Assembly: GCF_002754195.1 (NCBI RefSeq)
Contig: NZ_PEEU01000001.1
Span: 4,898,001 to 4,962,000, forward strand
Direction: 5' to 3'
DNA: 64,000 nt
From: Flavobacterium sp. 9
GTDB lineage: Bacteria > Bacteroidota > Bacteroidia > Flavobacteriales > Flavobacteriaceae
Of the stretch, positions 35,730 through 45,296 are shown piece by piece (within the stretch, counting starts at the first letter, position 1; the number at the start of each line of letters is the position of its first letter). The notes beneath the pieces were generated by a model. It was not told the origin of the DNA and did not search any database. It saw only the letters and a list, made by a program, of their open reading frames with translations. A program made the translations under genes and the position numbers.

Positions 35730-37607
35730 TTATTCATTAAAAGGACGAACTTGTTTAACATATAAATCCCTGTTTTCTCCAACAATTTTAAACTCAATAT
35801 CTACCGGATGATATCTGTTTTTTTTCCAATAACGATACATTTTTTCTTCGATTTTTGAACTCACAAGAAATAGCCGACTCATTTCTTTTCGGCTTAATAA
35901 AGGTTCGTTATTGTTTAAGTTGGAATTTGAGGTATAATCTACATCAAAATCAGTGTCGTCTTTTCCTGAATTAAAATGATAAGCGACAAATTGCTCGCAT
36001 ATTTCTCCTTTTTCCGGTTTTACAACTGAGTTTTCTCCTTTTTGAACATTAACAGTTATACCTGGGAAATTTTCCCGGAACATATTTTTTGTAATTACAA
36101 CGCCATTTGCAAGTTCATCCGGAAAAGAACGATGGACTAAAACTCCCATTGCGATATTGTGCTGATCAATGCCAAAAAGTTCTCTTTCGTTGTACGAAGC
36201 TTCATTCCAGACGCTTGCCCAAACTTGTTTAATTGCTTTTTCGAATGTTTTAATGCTGTCGCCAAGAATTCCGGTTTTAGAATCATATAATCCGGCGCCA
36301 TTAAAATCATCTAAATCTTCAGCATTTGTAGAAGATCTGAATCGAAAGTTTTTAAACTTAGCATTTTTGAAGGTTTCATTCAGTTTTGCAATTAATTCAG
36401 AATCTACAGGTTCTTTCTTAATTGCATCACGAATCTTTTTCAATTGATGGTAAATCCAAACTGTAGAATCTTTATGCGGATATTCTAAAAGCTCAGTAAT
36501 TAATGGCGAAATTGATTTTTTCTGAATGTGTTTGGTATAAAAATAAAACGGAATTGCATGTGCATCTTCTGGAGTTTTAAACGAAATTTCTTTTGAAATA
36601 GCGATTAAATAAGCCATGTTTTGAGCTTTAGAACCAATATAATTTATTCCTTTTTTAGGGATTGTGGCTAAATCAACTAAATCAGTAACACTATTATCAA
36701 TGATTAGTTTTTTCTTTTTGGTTGTAGCTTTTTGTTCTATTTTTTTAGTGGTTTCTTTGATGTAAAAAGTATCAATTGCAATTTTTAATTCTACTTTTTT
36801 CGAAAGCAATCTTTTGATATTATTATCTTGTAATGCTGTTGTGTAAGCCATTATCGGAATTTTTCTGTTCTTACCCAAAAGCACTAAATGACTTAAAGGC
36901 GTTTGTAATTCGTTCACAATAATTCCTCTTACATTGGGTAAAATGTCAGGTGTTCCGTCCAAAACAATAATTTCGTCTGGATTTGGTTTTATCTTTTCTA
37001 AGTCTTTGATTTTGTATTGTTTTAGAATACCAATATTTGTCCCCGCAACAACTTCCTGATACTTAATTTCGTTAAAAATATAATCTGATTTTACACAAGG
37101 AATCTTGAATTTTTGTTGTTGAAACCATTCCATTTGAGTGGGATTGTTCAGGTAAAATTTTAAATTTGAACCAATAAAAGTTGATTTTACGATTAAATTA
37201 TAAAAGCGTTCAATAGATTCAATTGGCATATGATCTGAAGCTGCTAATTCGAAAATCCATTTTTCAGTTCCTTTGATATGATTAAGATTTCCCAGAAAAA
37301 AATCTCTGTCTTTCATCGTATCGCTATAATTTTCATTATTAAAAACTTCTAAGTCCTGGCTATATCCTAAATAGTGGGTAACAAAGTCATAATGCAAAAG
37401 AATCAGACTACTATTGAAGTAGTACATTTTTTGTTTTTTTAGATCATAGATAACTTTTACAGATTCTATATTCGAAAATTTATCTGATAAAGGTTTGCCT
37501 CTAAATGCTTTATAGGCTTTATAATTTGATAATGACGCAGAGTATCTTTGAGCACTTAAAGTAACTGCAATGAATAGAAAAAACAGACTGTAAATGTATT
37601 TTTGCAT
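35730..37607 (-). CDS. Exported PEP/pyruvate-binding (PPDK-N-like) protein with a preceding phosphohistidine-like domain
   Basis: A 625-residue protein with a signal peptide (about 1-20). The C-terminal half (from about 310) is an ATP-grasp of the PPDK_N type: SKAQNMAYLIA, FRFRSSTNAEDLDDFNGAG, VWASVWNEASYNER and a final PVDIEFKIVGENRDLYVKQV. Residues ~205-255 resemble a PEP-utiliser mobile domain with a histidine in LQTPLSHLVLLGKNRKIP (H240). This order, His domain before nucleotide domain, is that of plant glucan water dikinases rather than of PPDK. An ATP-dependent dikinase outside the cytoplasm would be puzzling, so it may be a non-catalytic binder. It is a stand-alone gene. Confidence 0.75.
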   Translation of the reverse strand: MQKYIYSLFFLFIAVTLSAQRYSASLSNYKAYKAFRGKPLSDKFSNIESVKVIYDLKKQKMYYFNSSLILLHYDFVTHYLGYSQDLEVFNNENYSDTMKDRDFFLGNLNHIKGTEKWIFELAASDHMPIESIERFYNLIVKSTFIGSNLKFYLNNPTQMEWFQQQKFKIPCVKSDYIFNEIKYQEVVAGTNIGILKQYKIKDLEKIKPNPDEIIVLDGTPDILPNVRGIIVNELQTPLSHLVLLGKNRKIPIMAYTTALQDNNIKRLLSKKVELKIAIDTFYIKETTKKIEQKATTKKKKLIIDNSVTDLVDLATIPKKGINYIGSKAQNMAYLIAISKEISFKTPEDAHAIPFYFYTKHIQKKSISPLITELLEYPHKDSTVWIYHQLKKIRDAIKKEPVDSELIAKLNETFKNAKFKNFRFRSSTNAEDLDDFNGAGLYDSKTGILGDSIKTFEKAIKQVWASVWNEASYNERELFGIDQHNIAMGVLVHRSFPDELANGVVITKNMFRENFPGITVNVQKGENSVVKPEKGEICEQFVAYHFNSGKDDTDFDVDYTSNSNLNNNEPLLSRKEMSRLFLVSSKIEEKMYRYWKKNRYHPVDIEFKIVGENRDLYVKQVRPFNE

Positions 37608-37713
37608 GACGTTTTTATTGATAATTAAAAGTAATTAAAAAAAACAATAAGTTTTATCTACTGCGGCATTATATAAACTAATCAAAACTATCCTAATAAT
37701 CTATAATTTGAGT

Positions 37714-37721
37714 TATCTTTG
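37714..37721 (+). promoter_or_regulatory. mnmA -7 promoter element
   Basis: TATCTTTG matches TAnnTTTG exactly 29 bp upstream of the mnmA start codon. No clear TTG at the usual distance was found. Confidence 0.45.
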
Positions 37722-37750
37722 CACCCTTGTAAAAATATAAAGGATTTAGA

Positions 37751-38938
37751 ATGAAACGTGTAGTTGTTGGACTTTCTGGTGGAGTAGATTCTAGTGTTGC
37801 TGCTTATTTATTGCAACAACAAGGATACGAAGTTATTGGGCTTTTTATGAAAAATTGGCACGATGATTCAGTTACTATTTCTAATGAATGTCCTTGGTTA
37901 GAGGATAGTAATGACGCTTTATTAGTTGCTGAAAAACTTGGTATACCGTTTCAAACTGTCGATTTAAGTGAAGAATACAAAGAAAAAATCGTTGATTATA
38001 TGTTCAACGAATACGAAAAAGGAAGAACTCCAAATCCTGACGTGCTTTGTAATCGCGAAATCAAATTTGATGTTTTCATGAAAATTGCCTTAAGTCTTGG
38101 CGCTGATTATGTGGCAACAGGACATTATTGTCAAAAAAGTGAAATCGAAGTTGATGGAAAACCTGTTTACCAATTAATTGCCGGAGCAGATAATAATAAG
38201 GATCAATCTTATTTTTTATGTCAGTTATCGCAAGAGCAATTGGCTAAATCATTGTTTCCAATTGGTGCTTTGACTAAACCTGAAGTACGCGAAATCGCTG
38301 CTGAAATGGATTTGGTAACGGCTGAAAAGAAAGATTCTCAAGGATTATGTTTCATCGGAAAAGTTCGTTTACCGGAATTTCTGCAACAAAAATTGCAGCC
38401 TAAAGAAGGTAAAATTGTTCAGATTGATAAAAACGATCCAATTTATACAATCGAAAAACCAACAGGTTTATCATTGGAAGAAGAATTAAAATTAGAAGCT
38501 AAAAAGCGTGATTATCTTCCAACAATGGGAAAAGTGGTTGGAAAACATCAAGGTGCTCATTATTTTACAATTGGACAAAGAAAAGGATTGAATGTAGGCG
38601 GAACGACAGATCCGTTGTTTATCATCGCTACAGATGTTGAAACCAATACTATTTATACGGGTTTAACAAGTCTGCATCCTGGATTATTCAAAAAAGCTTT
38701 ATTTATCGAAAAATCTGAAGTACACTGGATTCGTACTGATTTGGCTTTAAAAGTTGGAGAAAAAATGGAAGTTATGGCGAGAATTCGTTACCGTCAGCCT
38801 TTACAAAAAGCAACTTTACATCAATTTGAAGACGGAATGTACGTTCAATTTGAAGAAGGACAATCTGCAATTACAGAAGGTCAGTTTGTAGCTTGGTATT
38901 TCGATAATGAATTAGTTGGTTCGGGAGTAATTTCTTAG
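37751..38938 (+). CDS. mnmA: tRNA-specific 2-thiouridylase MnmA
   Basis: A 395-residue cytoplasmic enzyme that puts sulfur on U34 of tRNA-Lys, -Glu and -Gln. It has the PP-loop [15 protein letters not shown] at 8-22, the first catalytic cysteine in [12 protein letters not shown] and the second in QGLCFIGK. The conserved [10 protein letters not shown] is in the central domain. The S8 protease gene follows 44 bp downstream. Confidence 0.97.
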   Translation: MKRVVVGLSGGVDSSVAAYLLQQQGYEVIGLFMKNWHDDSVTISNECPWLEDSNDALLVAEKLGIPFQTVDLSEEYKEKIVDYMFNEYEKGRTPNPDVLCNREIKFDVFMKIALSLGADYVATGHYCQKSEIEVDGKPVYQLIAGADNNKDQSYFLCQLSQEQLAKSLFPIGALTKPEVREIAAEMDLVTAEKKDSQGLCFIGKVRLPEFLQQKLQPKEGKIVQIDKNDPIYTIEKPTGLSLEEELKLEAKKRDYLPTMGKVVGKHQGAHYFTIGQRKGLNVGGTTDPLFIIATDVETNTIYTGLTSLHPGLFKKALFIEKSEVHWIRTDLALKVGEKMEVMARIRYRQPLQKATLHQFEDGMYVQFEEGQSAITEGQFVAWYFDNELVGSGVIS

Positions 38939-38982
38939 CTTTATACTTTTTTACAGAGGATTTCCTTCTAAAAAAGTAAACT

Positions 38983-40593
38983 ATGAAGCACTACTACATT
39001 ACACTTCTATTGTTGGTTTTTACTACAGTTGCGTTTTCACAAGAAGATGCGTGGGTCTATTTTAAAGATAAACCAAATTCACAGCACTTTTTAGACAATC
39101 CGTCTGAAATGCTTTCTGCGCGCGCTTTAGAACGTAGAACCAATCAGAATATTTCTTTGGATGTTACGGATGTTCCTGTTGAAGAAACTTATATCACTCA
39201 GGTAAAAGCCGCTACAGGAATTGTTGTAATGGCACAATCCAAATGGATGAATGCGCTTCATATTCGAGGAACTCAAACCGATATTGTAGCTTTAAAAACA
39301 CTTTCGTTTGTTGATAAAGTAGTTTTTGCCAATAGAACTTTGAACACAACTGGTAAAAAAGTTTCTGAGAACAAAATTGCAAAGACAAAAGACAAGCTAA
39401 ATACTGCGATTGATTATGCTTACGGAAATTCAGCAAATCAGATTCAAATGCTTAACGGACAAGTTTTGCATCAGCAAAATTATACCGGATCAGGCAAAAT
39501 AATTGCTGTTTTAGATGCTGGTTTTCCAGGTGTAAATACAGCTCAGCCATTTCAAAAATTGATTACTAATAATCAGATTTTAGGCGGATATGATTTTGTA
39601 AATAGAAACGATAACTTTTATACAGGTGACGATCATGGTACAATGGTGCTTTCGACAATTGGCGGTTACAAAGAAAACGCTTTAGTTGGAACAGCTCCAA
39701 ATGCTTCATTTTATTTATTTATCACAGAAAATGATGCCACAGAAAATCCTGTTGAAGAATCGCTTTGGGTAGAAGCCGCAGAAAAAGCTGATTACCTGGG
39801 AGTTGATATAATTACAACTTCGTTGGGATATTTTGGGTTTGATGATCCTAATTACAGTCATACTTATAGTGATATGAACGGTGTTACAAATTTCATTTCG
39901 CGTGGAGCCGAAATCGCTTTTAGCAAAGGGATTATTGTGTTAGCTTCTGCAGGAAATGAAGGAAGTACTGCGGAACCGCATATTGGAGGTCCGGCAGATG
40001 CAGTTTCAGTTATAACTGTTGGTTCTGTTAACGCTGTAAAAGTAAAAGCGGGTTCAAGTTCTATTGGGCCAAGTTTTGATAATCGAATAAAACCCGATGT
40101 TATGGCGCAAGGTGCCGCAGCGGTTGTTTCTGATACTAATGGGAATATTGGTACGGCAAACGGAACTTCATTTTCTTGCCCAATTATGGCAGGAATGATT
40201 GCGTGTTTGTGGCAGGCGTTTCCAACAAAAACGAACAAAGAAATCCGACAAATGTTACTTCAATCTTCTGATCGCTATTCGGCACCAAATAATAATTATG
40301 GTTACGGAATTCCAAATTTTGGAGCAACTTTGGGAGTTGAAGATTTTCAAACTGCGCTTTCAGCCTTTTCAGTATATCCAAATCCTGCTGAAACTGTAGT
40401 TTCATTTTCATTTTCGAAGGAAAATTATAACGCTTCGGTTAAAATTTATTCGGTTTTAGGACAAAAAGTAATCGAAAAACAAATAACAAATCAAGATCCA
40501 TTTCTTTCCGTAGCATCTTTACAAAGCGGACTTTACTTTTATGCTTTTGATGTTGACGGTTTGCATAAAACAGGAAAGATAATTAAACAATAA
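38983..40593 (+). CDS. Subtilisin-like S8 serine protease with T9SS type-A sorting domain
   Basis: A 536-residue secreted protease with signal peptide (about 1-19). The catalytic triad is D178 (AVLDAGFPG), H218 (DDHGTMV) and S396 (NGTSFSCP), with the oxyanion Asn at 325 (ASAGNEG). The last ~75 residues (VYPNPAETVVSF to TGKIIKQ) are a type IX secretion sorting domain, so the protein should cross the outer membrane and be released or anchored at the surface. The pro-region probably spans about 20-165. It heads a tight run of four genes. Confidence 0.94.
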   Translation: MKHYYITLLLLVFTTVAFSQEDAWVYFKDKPNSQHFLDNPSEMLSARALERRTNQNISLDVTDVPVEETYITQVKAATGIVVMAQSKWMNALHIRGTQTDIVALKTLSFVDKVVFANRTLNTTGKKVSENKIAKTKDKLNTAIDYAYGNSANQIQMLNGQVLHQQNYTGSGKIIAVLDAGFPGVNTAQPFQKLITNNQILGGYDFVNRNDNFYTGDDHGTMVLSTIGGYKENALVGTAPNASFYLFITENDATENPVEESLWVEAAEKADYLGVDIITTSLGYFGFDDPNYSHTYSDMNGVTNFISRGAEIAFSKGIIVLASAGNEGSTAEPHIGGPADAVSVITVGSVNAVKVKAGSSSIGPSFDNRIKPDVMAQGAAAVVSDTNGNIGTANGTSFSCPIMAGMIACLWQAFPTKTNKEIRQMLLQSSDRYSAPNNNYGYGIPNFGATLGVEDFQTALSAFSVYPNPAETVVSFSFSKENYNASVKIYSVLGQKVIEKQITNQDPFLSVASLQSGLYFYAFDVDGLHKTGKIIKQ

Positions 40594-40605
40594 CAGCATT
40601 TTTGA

Positions 40606-41550
40606 ATGAATAGAATTACGCAGCTTTTTAATATAAAATATCCAATTATTCAGGGAGGAATGATTTGGAACAGTGGTTATAAATTAGCTTCAGCAGTAAG
40701 TAATGCTGGAGGTTTGGGACTTATTGGTGCAGGTTCAATGTATCCGGAAGTTTTGAGAGAACATATTCAGAAATGCAAAAAAGCAACTGATAAACCTTTT
40801 GGGGTTAACATTCCGATGTTATATCCAAATATTGAAGAAATCATGAATATTGTAGTTGAAGAAGGCGTGAAAATCGTTTTTACTTCGGCAGGAAATCCTA
40901 AAACATGGACTTCTTTTTTAAAAGAAAAAGGAATTACAGTTGTACACGTTGTGAGTAGCAGTATTTTTGCTCTAAAAGCACAAGAAGCAGGGGTTGACGC
41001 AATTGTTGCAGAAGGTTTTGAGGCTGGTGGACATAATGGACGCGATGAAACAACAACGCTGACTTTGATTCCGATGGTAAAAGAAAAGATTCAGATTCCG
41101 ATTATCGCTGCTGGCGGAATTGCTACGGGAAGAGGAATGTTGGCTACGATGATTTTAGGTGCTGATGGTGTTCAGGTTGGAAGTCGTTTTGCTGCATCGA
41201 TAGAATCGTCTTCGCACGATAATTTCAAACAGACTATTGTGAATGTTAAGGAAGGTGATACGCAATTGACATTGAAAGAATTGGCTCCGGTTCGATTGAT
41301 TAAAAATAAGTTTTATCAGGACGTTCAGAGTTTATATGAAAGATGTCCTTCAAAAGAAGAATTGACAGAACTTTTGGGCAGAGCAAGAGCTAAAAAAGGA
41401 ATGTTCGAAGGCGATCTTGAAGAAGGTGAACTTGAAATTGGTCAAATAGCGGGAATTATCCATGAAATTTTACCAGTAGAACAAATTATTAAACAAATGA
41501 TGGCCGATTTTGAAATTGCTTCCAAAGAAAAGGCTAAATTTGAGTTTTAA
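40606..41550 (+). CDS. Nitronate monooxygenase / FabK-like flavoprotein
   Basis: A 314-residue TIM-barrel FMN enzyme of the NMO/2-nitropropane dioxygenase family. YPIIQGGMIW near the start, EGFEAGGHNGRDETTTLTLI with the conserved His, and PIIAAGGIATGRGM plus GADGVQVGSRF for phosphate binding of FMN are visible. It oxidises nitronates; a FabK-type enoyl-ACP reductase is the alternative within the same fold. It starts 12 bp after the S8 protease stop, probably in the same transcript, although no functional link is obvious. Confidence 0.88.
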   Translation: MNRITQLFNIKYPIIQGGMIWNSGYKLASAVSNAGGLGLIGAGSMYPEVLREHIQKCKKATDKPFGVNIPMLYPNIEEIMNIVVEEGVKIVFTSAGNPKTWTSFLKEKGITVVHVVSSSIFALKAQEAGVDAIVAEGFEAGGHNGRDETTTLTLIPMVKEKIQIPIIAAGGIATGRGMLATMILGADGVQVGSRFAASIESSSHDNFKQTIVNVKEGDTQLTLKELAPVRLIKNKFYQDVQSLYERCPSKEELTELLGRARAKKGMFEGDLEEGELEIGQIAGIIHEILPVEQIIKQMMADFEIASKEKAKFEF

Positions 41551-41570
41551 TTACCTGCAAGAATATTATT

Positions 41571-41981
41571 ATGAATACTATACGCATCTCTTTTTTGTTT
41601 CTTTTTTTGGCTTTTGGATTGCAACAAGTTCAAGGTCAGTCTTATCAATTTAAAACATCAGGATTTAGTGTTTTAGAAAAAAATGAAAAAGGAAAATGGG
41701 GCGAATGGTCTAATCTTGATTTGGTAAATCTATCTGTTATCTTAGATACTAATAAACACCGAATTGTAGTTTATTCGATGGAAATTCAGCTTTTTAATAT
41801 TGAAGATTATATCGAAAGAGAAGAAAATGATACTGATATCGTATATTCTTTTATGTGTAAAGATAATGATGGGAAAAATTGTAAACTCTCTATAATAACC
41901 CGCAAAAAGCAAGATTACCGCAAACAACTTTATATTAACTACGACGATCATATTATTGTGTATAATATTTTTAGCGTGTAG
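41571..41981 (+). CDS. Small exported protein of unknown function
   Basis: A 136-residue protein with an N-terminal signal peptide ending near VQGQ. The mature part alternates short beta-like stretches with charged segments (YIEREENDTDIVYSF, KQDYRKQLYINYDDH). I do not recognise the family. It lies 20 bp after the flavoprotein gene and 31 bp before the type-B sorting-domain protein, so it is likely co-transcribed and active in the periplasm or envelope. Confidence 0.7.
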   Translation: MNTIRISFLFLFLAFGLQQVQGQSYQFKTSGFSVLEKNEKGKWGEWSNLDLVNLSVILDTNKHRIVVYSMEIQLFNIEDYIEREENDTDIVYSFMCKDNDGKNCKLSIITRKKQDYRKQLYINYDDHIIVYNIFSV

Positions 41982-42012
41982 CTAATAGGCTTATTGATCC
42001 TGAGCATTAATT

Positions 42013-44181
42013 ATGAAAATAAAATATTTCACGGCATTTTTATTATTTCTAACGGTATTAAATGTATCTTCTCAAGAATGGAAACAAAACTTTAAAATTG
42101 TTGAGCCTGTCAGAGCAAGAGATAATGATTTTGGGTTTTCTGTTGCAACTTATGATGGTTATGCTGCTTACGGTGCTGATCAGGTAGATATTGGTGGTGT
42201 CGAAAATTCTGGTAAAGTTTATATCGCAAAGCAAGATTGCGATGGTTGGACGATATATCAGGAGCTTTCACGACCTGATGCAAGAAATTATTGTGGTTTT
42301 GGCTCGGTATTATTTATGGAAGGAAAAACACTTGCAGTTGTAGGTTGTGACCCTTCTGTTTCCTATGGAAATGCGGTCTATATATACGAAAGAGATACTA
42401 ATGGTCAATATATATTTACGCAGAAAATAGCTAGGGATGAAAATTCTTTATACGATAATTACGGTTCTAGGATTGCTATATCAGAAAATTTTATGGTCAT
42501 AGGATCATCATATAATAGCACAGATAGTAATTTAAATAATTATTTGGAAAATGCAGGAGCAGCTTATATTTTTTTTAAAGGTACTGATGGAGTTTGGACA
42601 TTGGTGCAAAAAATTGTTGCTAGTGATAGAGAACGACGAGATACTTTTGGTAATTCTGTAGCTATTTATAAAAATACAATTGTAGTTGGAGCAGTTGAAG
42701 AAGGGACTAATTGGGCGGGAGCTGCTTACGTATTTGAAAAAAATAATGATTCTAACACATGGCGAGAGACTAAAAAACTAACTGCTTACGATTTTAGAGG
42801 GCTTCAGGATAGATTTGGTGAAATTGTAAAAATTAATGAAAATGGTATTATAATTTCAGCTCCAAGTGAAGATGATTACGATTCTGATTTAAGTGGAGAT
42901 GGAGGAGGTTCACTTACTTCATTAGGTTCGGTTTATATTTTTAAAAAAAATCCAAGCGGGCAATGGATTGGTAATCAAAAAATAAGAGCTTCTGACGGCT
43001 CAGCTAAGATTTTTGGTTTTGGTAATCAGATGGAACTTTATAAGAATCATATTGCTGTAAGGGCTAGTGAATATGAATATGATACAAAGGGAAATTTATC
43101 AAAAGTTTTTGGACGCGTATATATGTTTAAAAAAGGAGTTAATGATATTTGGAATGAATATCAAACTGTACAGTCAAATATAAAACGCAATAGTGACTGG
43201 TTTGCTGGTTCAATTTCCTTATATGAAAATGATTTGTTTGTAGGTGCATTTTGGGATGCTTTAGATGCAGATGGTCAAAATTATATAGGTTACGCGGGAA
43301 CAGTTTATATTTTTAATACTTATGATTATGTAAATACACAAAAACCAATATTAAATACTATTCCGGTTTTAACATCTTGTGCTGATTTAGGAAACGGTTT
43401 TTCATCTCATTTTGATATGTCATCTATTGAAAAAGATTTGGTCGAAAATCCTGAAGATTTTGTCTTTTCTTATAAAGATCAATTAGGTAATAATCTTTCA
43501 TCACCTTTGCCTCTTAATTATTCTAATAAATATCCTTATAACGAAAAAATTAGTATAAGAGTTGGAAATAAAAATAATCCAAGCTGTTATAGTGAAACTA
43601 AAATTGAGTTAAATACTATTTCTTCTGTCAGTTTAAATGCAATTCCAGAGTTTAAAGAATGTGATTACAATGGAACAGGATATGCAGTATTTGATCTGTC
43701 AAAAATTAATTCTCTTTTAGTAGATGATACTTCTCTATATGATTTTTCGTACTTTGATTATAATAACAATGATATAAGTGTTTTTATAAACGAATCGTAT
43801 AAAAACGCTGTTAAAAATCATGAAGAAATAACTGTTAATGTTACTTCAAAAAGCACCTCTTGTACAGCCATAACAAAAATAGTTTTAAATGTTTCTAATG
43901 CAGGTTTAGATTGTGAGATTATTGATACTTATGATATTCCTAAGTTTTTTACTCCAAATGGTGACGGGATAAATGATCTTTGGGAGATTAGCGGATTAGA
44001 AAATAAAATATACACTTTGTATATTTACGATAGATATGGAATGTTGTTAAAAACGTTGGGTCAGAATTCCGGATGGGATGGAAATTTTCAAGGAAGACCT
44101 TTGCCAGCCTCAGATTATTGGTTTCACATAGTTTTCGAAAATGGAATTGATAAAAGAGGGCATTTTGCATTAAAAAGATAA
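42013..44181 (+). CDS. FG-GAP-like repeat surface protein with T9SS type-B sorting domain
   Basis: A 722-residue secreted protein. After the signal peptide (about 1-20), residues ~30-430 contain about seven blades of the pattern D-x-F-G-x-S-(V/I)-A-(I/V) followed by G-A-A-Y-(V/I)-F (e.g. DTFGNSVAIYKNTIVVGA), as in FG-GAP propellers. Two ~85-residue repeats with NP/SCY-type motifs follow. The end (FFTPNGDGINDLWEISGL) is the gliding-motility-associated type-B domain recognised by the type IX system. A cell-surface adhesive role is plausible. Confidence 0.88.
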   Translation: MKIKYFTAFLLFLTVLNVSSQEWKQNFKIVEPVRARDNDFGFSVATYDGYAAYGADQVDIGGVENSGKVYIAKQDCDGWTIYQELSRPDARNYCGFGSVLFMEGKTLAVVGCDPSVSYGNAVYIYERDTNGQYIFTQKIARDENSLYDNYGSRIAISENFMVIGSSYNSTDSNLNNYLENAGAAYIFFKGTDGVWTLVQKIVASDRERRDTFGNSVAIYKNTIVVGAVEEGTNWAGAAYVFEKNNDSNTWRETKKLTAYDFRGLQDRFGEIVKINENGIIISAPSEDDYDSDLSGDGGGSLTSLGSVYIFKKNPSGQWIGNQKIRASDGSAKIFGFGNQMELYKNHIAVRASEYEYDTKGNLSKVFGRVYMFKKGVNDIWNEYQTVQSNIKRNSDWFAGSISLYENDLFVGAFWDALDADGQNYIGYAGTVYIFNTYDYVNTQKPILNTIPVLTSCADLGNGFSSHFDMSSIEKDLVENPEDFVFSYKDQLGNNLSSPLPLNYSNKYPYNEKISIRVGNKNNPSCYSETKIELNTISSVSLNAIPEFKECDYNGTGYAVFDLSKINSLLVDDTSLYDFSYFDYNNNDISVFINESYKNAVKNHEEITVNVTSKSTSCTAITKIVLNVSNAGLDCEIIDTYDIPKFFTPNGDGINDLWEISGLENKIYTLYIYDRYGMLLKTLGQNSGWDGNFQGRPLPASDYWFHIVFENGIDKRGHFALKR

Positions 44182-44272
44182 AATTTGTTTGTAAACGGTT
44201 CTCACTAGTATAGAATTTTCAATACATAAATAAATAGTATCTTAGATCTTCAGTAAACCAATAACTTAAGAT

Positions 44273-44971
44273 ATGAGTCAGGAGCAAATTAATTTAAAAA
44301 GAACGGCAAGAATTACTGGTTTTATCTATTTACTTATTGCTATAACAGGTGTTTTTGGGATCATGTATGTACCAATGCAATTAATTGATTCCGGTAATTT
44401 ACCCTTAACAATGCGAACTATTTTACGTCATGAATTTCTCTTTCGTGCCGGTATTATGAGCAATTTGGTTTGTCAGACTTTATTTGTGTTTTTAGTTTTG
44501 CAGCTTTACAAATTGTTTCAGCAAGTGAGTAAACATTTGTCCAGAACTATGTTTGCCCTAGTAATTGTTGGAGTTCCAATTGCGTTCGTAATTATTTTCA
44601 ATCAGTTGTTTGCTTTATTGTTATTGAAAGAAAATTTCATGAGAAGTTTTCCACCTGCTCAATTGCAATTATTAGTAATGGCATTTCTAAAAATGTATAA
44701 TTACGGAAATGTCGTTATCGGTATCTTTTGGGGACTTTGGTTAATTCCTTTTGGACAATTAGTTTATAAATCAGGATTTATGCCTAAAATTTTAGGAATA
44801 TTATTAATTATCGGTGGATCAGCTTATGTACTTGATGCATTTGCATTTGTGTTATTCCCAAGTTATCATTTTTCTGTAACAGGAATTATTGTTGGTTTGA
44901 CATCTTCTGTCGCGGAGTTTGGAATGGTTTTTTGGTTGTTGATTAAAGGAGTTCGAAAAGTTGGTGCTTAA
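44273..44971 (+). CDS. DUF4386 family membrane protein
   Basis: A 232-residue inner-membrane protein with six predicted hydrophobic segments. KRTARITGFIYLLIAITGVF at the N-terminus and a central FNQLFALLLLKENF are typical of DUF4386. No function is known to me. It is a single gene followed by a terminator. Confidence 0.85.
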   Translation: MSQEQINLKRTARITGFIYLLIAITGVFGIMYVPMQLIDSGNLPLTMRTILRHEFLFRAGIMSNLVCQTLFVFLVLQLYKLFQQVSKHLSRTMFALVIVGVPIAFVIIFNQLFALLLLKENFMRSFPPAQLQLLVMAFLKMYNYGNVVIGIFWGLWLIPFGQLVYKSGFMPKILGILLIIGGSAYVLDAFAFVLFPSYHFSVTGIIVGLTSSVAEFGMVFWLLIKGVRKVGA

Positions 44972-45296
44972 AGCGTAGGAAAGAAGAAAGAAGCAAGAAT
45001 TTAGAAGAAAGATTAAAAAAACTGAATATATATAGAACCCATTTTGCCCATTTATTTGGTTATAAAATGGGTTCTTTTTTTATAAATGGATATCACGATA
45101 GCTTATAAATATTCGGTGTAAAAATATTTTTTGAAATACAGATTTATTTTAAAGTACTAAACTAAAATAAACTATATTTGAACTGTTAAATTAATTTATA
45201 TTCGATCGCTTTTTAGTTAAAAAGTATTGTTGAAATTATGGATTAATTAAAAATATCAGTAAATCAAGAAAAAAAACTAACCAGTAAACACTGCGC
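44972..45296. other. 325-bp gap with terminator and possible promoter
   Basis: It holds the terminator at 45034-45081 and a TATATTTG box (45173-45180), 116 bp before the delta-60 repeat gene, that could serve as its -7 element. I see no gene. Confidence 0.55.
45034..45081 (+). terminator. Terminator after the DUF4386 gene
   Basis: A perfect 12-bp stem AGAACCCATTTT / AAAATGGGTTCT with an 18-nt loop is followed by a T-run. Confidence 0.8.
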
